In this document: positions 25,987 through 34,298 of the stretch, one piece after another | Layout: each line of letters starts with the position of its first letter | Position numbering within the stretch: the stretch's first letter is position 1 | Assembly: GCA_963764665.1 (NCBI GenBank) | Contig: CAVXTL010000021.1 | Span: 140,098 to 204,097, forward strand | Length of the DNA: 64,000 nt | DNA from: JACVRW01 sp963764665 | GTDB taxonomy: Bacteria > Actinomycetota > Thermoleophilia > Solirubrobacterales > Thermoleophilaceae | Direction of reading: 5' to 3' | Made by a program: the position numbers and the translations under genes | The notes under the pieces: model-generated | What the model saw: only the letters and a program-made list of their open reading frames with translations | The model's database searches: none | What the model was told of the DNA's origin: nothing

Positions 25987-26778
25987 GTGACGAACCTCCG
26001 CATCACCCACGTGGGCGGGCCCACGGCCCTGATCGAGGTTGGTGGCTGGCGGCTGCTCACCGATCCGACGTTCGACCCGCCGGGACGCCGTTACGTGTTC
26101 GGATGGGGCACGAGCTCGCGCAAGCTGGCGGGTCCCGCCATCTCCGCCTCCGACTTGGCGCCGATCGACGCCGTGCTGCTGAGCCACGATCATCACGACG
26201 ACAACCTCGACGACGCCGGGCGCGCCATGCTGCCCTCGGCGGGCGTGGTCGTGACCACCACATCCGGTGCGGAGCGCCTGGGAGGCGATACGCGCGGGCT
26301 CGCCCCCTGGGCGACCACCCGGCTCGAGGCGCCCGGACGCGTGTCGATCGAGATCACGGCCACGCCGTGCCGGCACGGCCCGCCGCTCAGCCACCCGATC
26401 GTGGGCGACGTGATCGGCTTCGGCCTGCGGTGGGAGGGCCAGGAGCACGGCGCGCTCTGGATCTCGGGCGACACCGTGCTGTACGACGGCGTGCGCCAGG
26501 TGGCAGACCGCCTCGACGTCGCCACCGCGATCGTGCACCTTGGCGGCGTGCGCTTTCCGGTGTCGGGACCGCTGCGCTACACGATGACCGCGCGCGAGGC
26601 GGTCGAGCTATGCGGCCTGATCCGGCCGCGTAAGGTCATCCCGATCCACTACGAGGGCTGGAAGCACTTCCGCGAGGGTCGGGACGCCATCGAGCGCGAG
26701 TTCGCGAGTGCGCCTGAGGGCTTCCGGGACAGCGTCACGTGGCTGCCCATCGGCGTGCCCATCGAGCTCCCTGCGTGA
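25987..26778 (+). CDS. MBL-fold metal-dependent hydrolase (UlaG-like)
   Basis: A 263-residue protein starting at GTG 25987. It has the metallo-beta-lactamase pattern: ITHVGGPTALIEVGGWRLLTDPTF, then VLLSHDHHDDNLD (the HxHxDH variant), CRHGPP, WISGDTVLYDG and VIPIHYEGWKHF. This subset resembles UlaG/lactonase-like hydrolases acting on small metabolites. It is convergent with the EgtC-like gene, ten bases apart. The substrate is unknown. Confidence 0.85.
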   Translation: MTNLRITHVGGPTALIEVGGWRLLTDPTFDPPGRRYVFGWGTSSRKLAGPAISASDLAPIDAVLLSHDHHDDNLDDAGRAMLPSAGVVVTTTSGAERLGGDTRGLAPWATTRLEAPGRVSIEITATPCRHGPPLSHPIVGDVIGFGLRWEGQEHGALWISGDTVLYDGVRQVADRLDVATAIVHLGGVRFPVSGPLRYTMTAREAVELCGLIRPRKVIPIHYEGWKHFREGRDAIEREFASAPEGFRDSVTWLPIGVPIELPA

Positions 26779-26787
26779 CCGCGAGGC

Positions 26788-27621
26788 TCAGCCCGGCGCG
26801 CGCGGCGTGAACGCGACCTGCTCGTCCTCGCCGGGCTGGACGATCAGCGCGGTACCGGCGGGCACCTCCTGCCAGACGCCCGGCAGGTCTCCGAGAGGCT
26901 CGGACACGATCGCGCGCGCCTCGTCGCCAAGCTCGCGGAAGCGCTCGTTGTCGGGATAGAGCGCTCGCACCGCGCTCGCGTCCGCGGACACGAACAGCGA
27001 GTTGACCACCGGCCCGCTCGCGTAGCGCGCCGCGTACACGCGCTCGCCGTCGCTCAGCCCGACGGTCATCTGCAGCGGCTCGGCCACGCCGTTGCGCCGG
27101 CCGACGTCCTCGACGAAGCCGGCCATGCGCTCCAGCGCCGTCAGGGGCTCCTCGTCGAGCCCGAACGTCAGCGCGAGGTAAAACATCAGCTCCGAGTCGG
27201 TCGTTCCCTCGATCCCGCTGAAGACGCCCGGGTCAACCGCGAGCAGCAGCTCGCGGCGAAGACGCTTGTAGTCGTCGATGAACCCGTTGTGGACGAACAG
27301 CCAGCGGCCGTGCCGGAACGGATGGCAGTTGGTCTGCTCGATGGGAGTGCCGGTGGCCGCGCGGATGTGGCCCAGGAACAGCCGCGACTGGATCTGGCCC
27401 GCCAGGTCGCGGAGGTTGCGATCCCCCCAAGCCGGCGCGATGCTGCGGTACAGCCCCGGCTCAGGGCGGTCGCCGTACCAGCCGAGGCCGAAGCCGTCGG
27501 CGTTGGGATACCCGCCCGCCAGCCGGTCGCGGCGACTCTGCTCGACCAGGGAGTTCTCCGTGTCGTAGAGGAGCGCATCGGGCCGGATCGCGTTCCCGTA
27601 GTAGGCGAGCCACCGGCACAT
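26788..27621 (-). CDS. Class II glutamine amidotransferase domain protein (EgtC-like)
   Basis: A 277-residue protein starting MCRWLAYYG. The nucleophilic Cys becomes the N-terminus after Met removal, as in Ntn-type class II amidotransferases. It also shows ADGFGLGWYG, LFLGHIRAATG, the NCHPF motif and FVHNGFIDDY. This is the EgtC / YafJ type. EgtC cleaves gamma-glutamyl from an ergothioneine intermediate, but no other egt gene is nearby, so the pathway is not established. It is followed on the same strand by the YCII gene upstream at 27998. Confidence 0.85.
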   Translation of the reverse strand: MCRWLAYYGNAIRPDALLYDTENSLVEQSRRDRLAGGYPNADGFGLGWYGDRPEPGLYRSIAPAWGDRNLRDLAGQIQSRLFLGHIRAATGTPIEQTNCHPFRHGRWLFVHNGFIDDYKRLRRELLLAVDPGVFSGIEGTTDSELMFYLALTFGLDEEPLTALERMAGFVEDVGRRNGVAEPLQMTVGLSDGERVYAARYASGPVVNSLFVSADASAVRALYPDNERFRELGDEARAIVSEPLGDLPGVWQEVPAGTALIVQPGEDEQVAFTPRAPG

Positions 27622-27641
27622 GCGGTCACCTTACCCCGCCA

Positions 27642-27998
27642 TCACCCCACGATCGGGCGCACCTCGATCGCACCGCCCATGCGGGCGGTCGGGATGCGCG
27701 CGGCCAGCTCGACGGCGGCCGCGGCGTCGTCCGTCTCGAAGATGAGGTAGCCGGCCAGCGCTTCCTTGGTCTCGGCGAACGGGCCGTCGGTGGTCACCGC
27801 CTTGCCGCCCTTCACCCGCACGGTCGTCGCCTTCTCGGCTCCGTCGAGCCGGAGACCCGGGCTGACGCCGGGGGTCTCGTTGATCGCCTTGTAGTCGGCG
27901 TAGACCTGCTTCTGCTCGTCCTCCGAAAGCCGGCCCCACTCCTCCTGCGACTGCGGCGTCGCGGCATCGACCTGATGGATCAGCAGCATGAACTTCAT
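27642..27998 (-). CDS. YCII-related (DGPF-domain) protein
   Basis: A 118-residue protein starting at ATG 27998, with AGGAGG upstream deciding the start over longer frames. It has the family signature VTTDGPFAETKEALAGYLIFE and the N-terminal MKFMLLIHQ. Such proteins are small ferredoxin-like-fold proteins often found near ECF sigma factors in actinobacteria; none is adjacent here. The molecular function is not established. Confidence 0.85.
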   Translation of the reverse strand: MKFMLLIHQVDAATPQSQEEWGRLSEDEQKQVYADYKAINETPGVSPGLRLDGAEKATTVRVKGGKAVTTDGPFAETKEALAGYLIFETDDAAAAVELAARIPTARMGGAIEVRPIVG

Positions 27999-28229
27999 CG
28001 CGTCCTCCTGTTTCGGGGTGGTCGCCCCTACGACGAACGGGAAGCGACGGGATCGACAAAACACGTCCGGGGCTGAGACAGGATCATCGCGTGACGCCTG
28101 ACAACGCCGACGTCCGCGTCATGTCGATCCTCGACGCCGAGTTCAGGCTCCCCTCCGGGGACTCGAGGGCTGGCCGGCGTGCTCCGGGTCTGTTAGCGTC
28201 GCGCCGCCATCAAACTCAGGGGGAGACAC

Positions 28230-29129
28230 ATGAGACGGTTGCCGTTCTTCGCGATGCTGGCGGTGCTCTCCCTGACGTTCTCGTCGTGCGCCTATCTCAA
28301 GGCGGCCAACGATGCCCGGACGGCGGGCGAACCCGTGCCGTGGTGGTGCACGTCCACCGAGGACATCCCGGTGACCGACGGCCCGGCGGTGGGCAACGTC
28401 GACTGGTACGAGAACATCGACAAGGCCCCGTTGGCCTGGGACGACTGCCTGACGATGTCGGTCCAGTTCGACGTGGCCAAGGAGTACGCGGAGCAGTGGC
28501 CCACCAGGGGCACGGCCGAGGCCAACGGTTTCCGGGAGGTCACCCAGTACATCCCCGGCATGGGCACCCACCATGTGCGCGGAGGCATCACCCCCGCGAT
28601 GCTCAACAGCCCGTCCTTCGACCGGCAGAACCCGATCCTCGACAACCAGGGACTCGACAACAAGTTCGAGCCCACCAAGCCCGACGTCCTCCAGTTCGAC
28701 GGGAGCGGAGCGTCGGCCAGGCTTGTGGGCTTCGACTACTACGTGCGCACGAACACCGGCCAGCCGCCCGCGGGCTTCTCCGGCAACCTCGACTGGTGGC
28801 ATCACCACCCGTGGATCTGCCATCGCAAGTCCGACGCGGCGATGATCGCGTTCAACACCAGTGACGCCAACTGCGCGTCGATGAACGGCGTGAACGTGAA
28901 CCTCTCGAACTACTACATGCTCCACGTCTGGGTGCTCGACGACATGAAGTTCATCCCCGACGTGTTCGCCGGCCAGATTCCCTGCATCACGGGGGGCAGC
29001 GCCATCCGCGATAATCCGGACCACCCGTGCCACACCTCGAGGACGAGCGGAGCGGCTGCAGCGCTCACCACTCGCTCGGCCGGAAGCCACAGCATGGTCT
29101 GCCGCCTGGAGGAAGGCGTCGCGAGCTAG
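28230..29129 (+). CDS. Exported lipoprotein with His-rich motifs, family not recognised
   Basis: A 299-residue protein with ATG 28230 preceded by GGGGGAGA. It has a lipoprotein signal (LSLTFSSC, acylated Cys about 20). The mature part contains GMGTHHVRGG, LVGFDYYVR, DWWHHHPWICHR and NYYMLHVWVLDD, so clustered His and aromatic residues could form a metal site. Cys residues at about 40, 76, 196 and later suggest disulfides. The last 35 residues are low-complexity Ser/Thr/Ala. I do not recognise a characterised family. The 231-base region upstream (27999-28229) has a small CCCC/GGGG hairpin and nothing else that I can name. Confidence 0.6.
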   Translation: MRRLPFFAMLAVLSLTFSSCAYLKAANDARTAGEPVPWWCTSTEDIPVTDGPAVGNVDWYENIDKAPLAWDDCLTMSVQFDVAKEYAEQWPTRGTAEANGFREVTQYIPGMGTHHVRGGITPAMLNSPSFDRQNPILDNQGLDNKFEPTKPDVLQFDGSGASARLVGFDYYVRTNTGQPPAGFSGNLDWWHHHPWICHRKSDAAMIAFNTSDANCASMNGVNVNLSNYYMLHVWVLDDMKFIPDVFAGQIPCITGGSAIRDNPDHPCHTSRTSGAAAALTTRSAGSHSMVCRLEEGVAS

Positions 29130-29138
29130 CGGCTTGCC

Positions 29139-29894
29139 TCAGTCGTAGTTCCGGATCATCCGAACGTTGAGCACGAGCATCACGATGCCCAGTGCGAGGA
29201 CCACGCCGAAACCGGGCAGGATCGCTCCCCAGTCGAGGTCGTCGAGGATCAGCGACCTGAGCGCCTCCATCAGATATGTGACGGGGTTGAGGGTCGCGGC
29301 CACCTCCATCGGGTCCGTCAGCAGCTCGCGCGGCACGAGGTTCGGCGTGAGGAACAGCAGCGGGAAGAAGATCAGCCCGCCCGAGTTGGTGGCCGCCGCG
29401 CTGCGGGTCTTCAGAGCGATGAGCTGCATGAAGCCGGCGTAGACGACGCCCCACAGCGCGCTGAGCGCCACGAGGAGCACGAACCCGAGGACCCCGCTCG
29501 CGATGGTGATCCCGAACGGGAGCGCGATCAGCACGATCACCGTCGACAGGACGATGCCCTTGGCGCCTTCGGAGACGAGCCGGCCGAGCACGATCGAGTA
29601 GCGCGGAACCGGTATCGCGCGCAGCTTGTCGAAGTAGCCGCCCTCGATCTCCTCGACCAGGAACAGAGCAGCCATGCCGAACGACGCCGCCAGGAGGAGC
29701 GTGATCGGCAGCTGGAACGCGGCGTACCCCTGGCCTTTGAGGAACTCGGTGTTCTCCGACGGGAAGATGTCGGCGGCCTGGCCGGTGTTCACCACCAGGA
29801 AGAAGATCGGGATGAACATCGTCATGAACAGCGCGTCCGGCTGCCGCAGCGCTTCGCGCAGCCCGCGCTTGCCCAGTGCGATCGTGGCGCTCAT
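29139..29894 (-). CDS. ABC-2 type transporter permease (DrrB-like)
   Basis: A 251-residue permease with six hydrophobic segments and the family regions YFDKLRAIPVPRYSIVLGRL and NLVPRELLTDPMEVAATLNP...TYLMEALRSLIL. Its start overlaps the ATPase stop as ATGA (29891-29894). It is a drug/lipid exporter channel partner. It is only distantly similar in sequence to the pair at the window start. The substrate is unknown. Confidence 0.9.
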   Translation of the reverse strand: MSATIALGKRGLREALRQPDALFMTMFIPIFFLVVNTGQAADIFPSENTEFLKGQGYAAFQLPITLLLAASFGMAALFLVEEIEGGYFDKLRAIPVPRYSIVLGRLVSEGAKGIVLSTVIVLIALPFGITIASGVLGFVLLVALSALWGVVYAGFMQLIALKTRSAAATNSGGLIFFPLLFLTPNLVPRELLTDPMEVAATLNPVTYLMEALRSLILDDLDWGAILPGFGVVLALGIVMLVLNVRMIRNYD

Positions 29895-30700
29895 GAGCTC
29901 ACCTCCTGGACCTCGCCGGCCGCGCGCTCCCGGGTCCGTCCCGTCGCGTCGAGGAAGACGTCATCGAGCGTCGGCTTGTCGCCGCCGCCGGTGCGCTCCC
30001 AGAGGTCGGCCTTGAGCTCCTCGGGGGTTCCCTGCCGCACGATGCGGCCCCTGTCGATGATCGCGATGCGGTCGCAGAGCTGGTCGGCCTCCTCGAGGTA
30101 CTGGGTGGTGAGGAACACGGTCGTCCCGTGCCCGTTGATCCGGCGCAGCTCGTCCCAGATGGCCAGCCGGCTTGCCGGATCGAGGCCGGTGGTCGGCTCG
30201 TCCAGGAACAGCACCTCGGGCTCGTGGACCAGCGCCGCGGCGAGGTCCAGACGGCGCTCCATGCCGCCGGAGTAGCCCTTGATCACCCGGTCGGCGGCGT
30301 CCTCCAGCTCCACGAGCGCGAGTAGCTCCTGCGCGCGTTCGGCCGCGCGGGCGCCAAGGCCGAACAGCCGGCCGTGCAGAACCAACAGCTCGCGGCCGGT
30401 CTGGCGTGGGTCGAGCCCCGCCTCCTGAAGCGCCACGCCGATCCGGCGACGCGCCTCGTCCGGGTCGCGGGCCACGTCGATGCCCATCACCTCGGCGCGC
30501 CCCGAGGTGATCGTCAGCAGCGTCGTGAGCATCCGCACCGTCGTCGACTTGCCGGCGCCGTTGGGGCCGAGGAAGCCGAAGATCTCTCCGGCGCTGACCT
30601 CCAGGTCGACGCCGCATACGGCCTCGACGTCACCCTCGCGGCCCGTGAAGTGCTTGACCAGGCCCTCGGCCAGCACGGCGGGTCCTCCGTTGTCGTGCAT
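29891..30700 (-). CDS. ABC transporter ATP-binding protein (DrrA-like)
   Basis: A 269-residue ATPase. Walker A is GPNGAGKST, the signature is YSGGMERRLDLA, Walker B is VLFLDEPTTGLDP, and the His-loop region is VFLTTQYLEEADQL (Gln in place of His at that position). The C-terminal DrrA-type end TLDDVFLDATG is present. It is coupled to the permease by an ATGA overlap. The start ATG at 30700 is preceded by GGAGGTGCG. It probably powers daunorubicin-like or lipid export. Confidence 0.92.
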   Translation of the reverse strand: MHDNGGPAVLAEGLVKHFTGREGDVEAVCGVDLEVSAGEIFGFLGPNGAGKSTTVRMLTTLLTITSGRAEVMGIDVARDPDEARRRIGVALQEAGLDPRQTGRELLVLHGRLFGLGARAAERAQELLALVELEDAADRVIKGYSGGMERRLDLAAALVHEPEVLFLDEPTTGLDPASRLAIWDELRRINGHGTTVFLTTQYLEEADQLCDRIAIIDRGRIVRQGTPEELKADLWERTGGGDKPTLDDVFLDATGRTRERAAGEVQEVSS

Positions 30701-30737
30701 CGCACCTCCGGTCGGTGGGTGTGTGGCGCGTACTTAG

Positions 30738-30753
30738 ACCGGGCGAGCGCCCG
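30738..30753 (-). terminator. Hairpin after the VOC gene
   Basis: CCGGGC-GAGC-GCCCGG forms a perfect 6-bp stem in the 84-base gap between the VOC gene (ends 30785) and the downstream ABC ATPase start. It is a likely terminator or attenuator without a T-run. Confidence 0.5.
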
Positions 30754-30784
30754 GAACTCATCGCGCGCGGATACGTCTGGGCGG

Positions 30785-31636
30785 TTACGCCGCGAGGCCC
30801 TTGTTGTCGGGGACGAACTTGCTGGCGGTGAAGGTGGCGCCCTGCGGATCCCTGATAATCGTCATACGTACCCAGGGCGCGTCGAACGGCGGCACGACGA
30901 CGCTCCCGCCCAGCTCGGAGGCTCGTGCGGCGGCCGAGTCGGCGTCGTCGACGGCGAACGTCACTCCCCAGTGCGCCGGGGTATCGGGCTGGTCCTCGGC
31001 GATCTGGTTGACGCTCGCGACCACATCCTCGAAGCGCTCCGGGGCGCCCATGTCGGCCATCCCCTTGCGCATCCCGGGGTTGCGCTGCTCGAGGAAGTCG
31101 CCGTACCCGGGCAGAGCCCAGAAAGAGCCGTGGATGATCTCCCAGCCGAACACGGCGCCGTAGAACGCCTGCGCGCCGTCGAGGTCGCGGGTGTTGAGGT
31201 TGTTGAAGTTGAGCGAGCCGGGCTCGTTGACGACCGTGGCGCCCGGGCGCTCCTTCGCCTGCCAGACGCAGACCGCGGCGCCGGCCGGGTCGGCGAAGAT
31301 CGCCATGCGGCCCGAGTCCCCGACGTCCTCCGGCTCCATGAGAACCGTGCCGCCGGCGGCCCGGACCCGGCCGGCGGTCTCGTCCGCGTCCTCGACCCGC
31401 ACATAGGTGTTCCACACCGCGCTCTCCGGTCCGCCGTCGGGCTGAGAGCTCACGGCGGCCACGTCGCCGCCGCGAAGGCGCGCGAAGTAGTAGTTGCCTG
31501 CCGCCTCCGGCGGCATCAGGTCCTCGAACTCCCACCCGAACAGGCCGCCGTAGAAGGCCGTGGCGGCCTCGGGGTCCGGCTGCGTCGTGTCGATCCAGCA
31601 CGGGACACCGGGGATGTAGCGGTCCTGCTCGCTCAT
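30785..31636 (-). CDS. VOC-family protein with two glyoxalase-like domains
   Basis: A 283-residue protein. ATG 31636 is chosen because GGGAG lies four bases upstream; a longer frame to 31684 would run over the operator repeat. There are two tandem vicinal-oxygen-chelate modules: 1-125 (PGVPCWIDTTQPDPEAATAF, FYGGLFGWEFED) and 140-283 (LNFNNLNTRDLDGAQAFY, AVFGWEI). This matches the CFP32 / glyoxalase-fold 'hydroxylase' group of actinobacteria. The enzymatic role is unproven. It is divergent from a WYL-domain regulator, which probably controls it. Confidence 0.85.
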   Translation of the reverse strand: MSEQDRYIPGVPCWIDTTQPDPEAATAFYGGLFGWEFEDLMPPEAAGNYYFARLRGGDVAAVSSQPDGGPESAVWNTYVRVEDADETAGRVRAAGGTVLMEPEDVGDSGRMAIFADPAGAAVCVWQAKERPGATVVNEPGSLNFNNLNTRDLDGAQAFYGAVFGWEIIHGSFWALPGYGDFLEQRNPGMRKGMADMGAPERFEDVVASVNQIAEDQPDTPAHWGVTFAVDDADSAAARASELGGSVVVPPFDAPWVRMTIIRDPQGATFTASKFVPDNKGLAA

Positions 31637-31672
31637 AGCGCTCCCTTCGTCGTTCATGACCTTGGGGCGCAC

Positions 31673-31689
31673 CCTAAAATTCATTTAGG
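31673..31689. promoter_or_regulatory. Operator candidate CCTAAA-N5-TTTAGG in a divergent promoter
   Basis: A 6-bp inverted repeat, CCTAAA (31673-31678) and TTTAGG (31684-31689), lies in the 94-base AT-richer gap between the VOC gene and the WYL regulator gene. A dimeric HTH regulator binding here could control both. The surrounding AT content is much higher than average for the window. Confidence 0.5.
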
Positions 31690-31730
31690 TCAGGATGTGT
31701 CCTCAATTTCAGGGATCCTGGGATTTACAG

Positions 31731-32693
31731 ATGCGCCAGACCTCCGGCCGGCTCCTCGATCTCCTGTCCCTGCTGCAGGCCCGCCGCGACTGGCCCGGCG
31801 CGGAGCTGTCGGAGCGGCTCGAGGTCTCGGGACGCACGATCCGCCGCGACATCGGCCGGCTGCGCTCGCTCGGGTATCCGGTGGAGTCCCTCACCGGACC
31901 GGCCGGCGGCTACCGGCTCCGCGCGGGCACGGCGATGCCGCCGCTCCTGCTCGACGAGGAGGAGGCGATCGCCATCGCGGTCGGGCTGCGCACCGCGGCG
32001 CGGTCCTCGGTGGCCGGCATCGAGGAGACGTCCATCCGCGCGCTGGTCAAGCTCGAGCAGGTGCTGCCGGCGCACCTGCGCCGCCGCGTGGCCGCCATCG
32101 GGTCCGCGACGATCGCCGGACCGGTCACGGGGCCGACCGTCGACCCGCAGGATCTGACCACGATCGCGGCGGCCTGCCGCGACTCCGAATGCCTGCGGTT
32201 CCACTACCGCAGCCGCGACGGCACCGCCACGCGGCGCGAGGTCGAGCCGCACTCGCTGGTGAACCTGGGCCGGCGCTGGTACCTGGTCGCCTGGGACCGC
32301 CGCCGTGAGGATTGGCGCACGTTTCGGATGGACCGGATCAGCGGCCCCGGCCCGGCCGGAAGGACGTCAACGGCGCGCTCGCTGCCGGCCAAGGACGCGG
32401 CCGCCTACGTCGAGCAGAGCCTGGCCGGCGCATGGAGCCGCTATGAGGCTCGGGTGACCGTCCACGCCTCGGCGGACGAGATCGCGAAGCGGCTCCCGTA
32501 TGTGGCGGGGGCGCTCGAGCCGATCGACGCGCACAGCTGCGAGTACCGGGCCTCCGACGACGACCTCGAATGGCTGGCGATCCGCATCGCGATGCTCGGC
32601 GTCGACGTGGACGTGCACGAGCCCCCGGAGCTCATCCCGCGGCTGAACGCGCTGGCCGGGCGGCTGCGCCGGGCTACGGGGGATCGGGGCTGA
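31731..32693 (+). CDS. HTH transcriptional regulator with WYL domain
   Basis: A 320-residue regulator from ATG 31731. The N-terminal winged HTH (about 1-60, RLLDLLSLLQARRDWPGAEL... SGRTIRRDIGRLRSLGY) belongs to the HTH_11/DeoR-like type. A WYL domain (about 135-210, RFHYRSRDG, EPHSLVNLGRRWYLVAWD, WRTFRMDRI) and a C-terminal WCX-like extension follow. WYL proteins sense ligands or nucleic acids. The divergent VOC gene and the repeat at 31673-31689 suggest local control. Its last 20 bases overlap the end of the convergent NTF2-like gene. Confidence 0.9.
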   Translation: MRQTSGRLLDLLSLLQARRDWPGAELSERLEVSGRTIRRDIGRLRSLGYPVESLTGPAGGYRLRAGTAMPPLLLDEEEAIAIAVGLRTAARSSVAGIEETSIRALVKLEQVLPAHLRRRVAAIGSATIAGPVTGPTVDPQDLTTIAAACRDSECLRFHYRSRDGTATRREVEPHSLVNLGRRWYLVAWDRRREDWRTFRMDRISGPGPAGRTSTARSLPAKDAAAYVEQSLAGAWSRYEARVTVHASADEIAKRLPYVAGALEPIDAHSCEYRASDDDLEWLAIRIAMLGVDVDVHEPPELIPRLNALAGRLRRATGDRG

Positions 32694-33129
32694 CCGAGCC
32701 CAGCGAGATTCCGGGGTCCGCTGCTCGGTCGAGCTCCTCGAGATGCTCCAGAGCGAGATCCCAGCTGGCGAAGGCCAGGAACTCGACGATCTTGAGGTCC
32801 CGGAAGCGCACCAGGTGGCCGGCCTCGACCCCCTTCACCTCGACCTGGCTCTGGCGTCCACGCCCGGTGAGCCAGATCTGCGCGACCACCTCCTCGCCGC
32901 GCACCATCGTCTGACCGATGTCGATCTGCAACGACTCCCACGGCTCGGTGGCCGCGTGCCAGAACTGCCGGATCTCCTCGTGGCCGACGTAGCGGTCCCG
33001 CATCCCCGGGAACACGCCGCTCGTCTTGTAACAGCCGCCCGCATCGAAGTACACGGGTATGCACTCGAGGCGGCCCTCCACGAAGGCGTCGTAGATGTCG
33101 AACAGGCGCGCCAGCTCCGGGGAGCTCAT
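32674..33129 (-). CDS. NTF2-like / SnoaL-like protein
   Basis: A 151-residue protein with the SnoaL pattern: a helical start (ELARLFDIYDAFVEGRLE), YVGHEEIRQFWHAATEPW, then beta strands (VVAQIWLTGRG) and GHLVRFRDLKIVEFLAFASW. It is the second of three proteins of this broad fold in the window. Function is not predictable. It converges with and overlaps the WYL regulator gene by 20 bases. Confidence 0.75.
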   Translation of the reverse strand: MSSPELARLFDIYDAFVEGRLECIPVYFDAGGCYKTSGVFPGMRDRYVGHEEIRQFWHAATEPWESLQIDIGQTMVRGEEVVAQIWLTGRGRQSQVEVKGVEAGHLVRFRDLKIVEFLAFASWDLALEHLEELDRAADPGISLGSVSPDPP

Positions 33130-33142
33130 CGCATGCCTTGCT

Positions 33143-34105
33143 TCAGATCAGCCCCATCGCCCGCAGCCACGCCTCGGTGCGCCGCATGCCGTCGTCGAGG
33201 TCCACGCGCGGCGCCCAGTCCAGCATCCGGTAGGCGGTCGAGATGCCGTAGGTGCCCTTCCGTTCCGCGAGGTAGCGGACGCCGTCGGCGGTCAGCTCGT
33301 TGGGCACGCCGCGCACCCGGGCGATCCGGTCGTACGTCGCCGCCAGGCCGAGCGCGACGGCGGTCGGGACGGCGGGCACCCTCGTGCCGATCATCGCGCC
33401 GAAACGGCCGAAGTAGTCGCGGGTCTCGACCCCCACGCCACCGCTCAGCGTCACCACCCGGCCGGCCGCGGCGGGCGCGGTGGCCGCCCGTACGATCCCG
33501 TCGACCACGTCGTCCACGTAGATCGGACTGTGGATCCCGTGGCCACGGGCGGGCAGGACGGCGCGGCCCCTGCGCAGCAGCTCGAGCGGCAGGAGCGTCC
33601 ATGGCCGCGACCCCGGGCCGTAGGTGTCGCTCGGCCGTACCACCGCAACCTCCTGCTGATTGCTGGCGTGCGCCATCAGCGCTGCGTGCTCGGCGGCGAT
33701 CTTCGTATCCACGTATGCCATGCCCGTGTGCCGCACCGGGTAGGTCTCGTCCACGCCGTCGGGGAAGTTGAGGCCGAAGACGACCGCGGAGGAGATGTGC
33801 ACGAACCGGCCGACGCCGTTGTCGCGCGCCGCCTCCAGCGCCATGTGGGTGCCGTTCACGTTCACATCCCAGAAGCGCGATGTGTCGGACGGCATCCCGA
33901 CCAGCGCCGCGCTGTGGATCATCACGTCGCAGCCGGCAGCGGCGCGCTGCCATTCGCCGGGCCATCTGATGTCGCCCGCGACCACGCCGAGCGCTTCGTC
34001 TGCGACGAGGTCCACGCCGACGACCTCCACGCCGTCGTGGCGCAGCCGGTCGGCGAGCGAGCGTCCGATGAAACCGGCCGCTCCCGTGATCAGCACTCGG
34101 TTCAC
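33143..34105 (-). CDS. NAD-dependent epimerase/dehydratase (extended SDR)
   Basis: A 320-residue extended short-chain dehydrogenase. The nucleotide-binding motif is ITGAAGFIGRSLADRL, the catalytic Ser region is FVHISSAVVFG, and YVDTK is the YxxxK pair. NVNGTHMALEAARDNGV is also typical. It starts at GTG 34105. Members act on nucleotide sugars or on sterol/polyketide-like alcohols; the C-terminal part (ADGVRYLAERKGTYGISTAYRMLDW) resembles the 3-beta-hydroxysteroid-dehydrogenase-like group. The substrate is unknown. It lies upstream of the NTF2-like gene on the same strand. Confidence 0.85.
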   Translation of the reverse strand: MNRVLITGAAGFIGRSLADRLRHDGVEVVGVDLVADEALGVVAGDIRWPGEWQRAAAGCDVMIHSAALVGMPSDTSRFWDVNVNGTHMALEAARDNGVGRFVHISSAVVFGLNFPDGVDETYPVRHTGMAYVDTKIAAEHAALMAHASNQQEVAVVRPSDTYGPGSRPWTLLPLELLRRGRAVLPARGHGIHSPIYVDDVVDGIVRAATAPAAAGRVVTLSGGVGVETRDYFGRFGAMIGTRVPAVPTAVALGLAATYDRIARVRGVPNELTADGVRYLAERKGTYGISTAYRMLDWAPRVDLDDGMRRTEAWLRAMGLI

Positions 34106-34146
34106 GGGGCGATCTTATGCGTTATGTCTACTTGGCAACGACCTAG

Positions 34147-34219
34147 TGGAGCTAGTCGGACTCGAACCGACGACCTCCTGGGTGCGATCCAGGCGCTCTT
34201 CCAGCTGAGCTATAGCCCC
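34147..34219 (-). tRNA. tRNA-Ala (CGC)
   Basis: 73 bases fold as a complete cloverleaf: acceptor GGGGCTA/TAGCTCC (one G-U pair), D-arm GCTC...GAGC, anticodon stem CCTGG/CCAGG with loop ATCGCAC (anticodon CGC, reads GCG), and T-arm GTCGG-TTCGAGT-CCGAC. The discriminator is A; CCA is not encoded. Confidence 0.95.
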
Positions 34220-34298
34220 GCTCTGCACCGGCTCGCGCCGGTACGGCGAAGGATAGCCGTGGGGATCGAGCCGACACGCGTCGATAGGCTTCCGCGCG

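Noticed and set aside
28091..28229. Short open frame upstream of the His-rich lipoprotein gene
   Set aside because: No Shine-Dalgarno and Arg-rich composition; the ATG at 28230 has a strong GGGGGAGA site.
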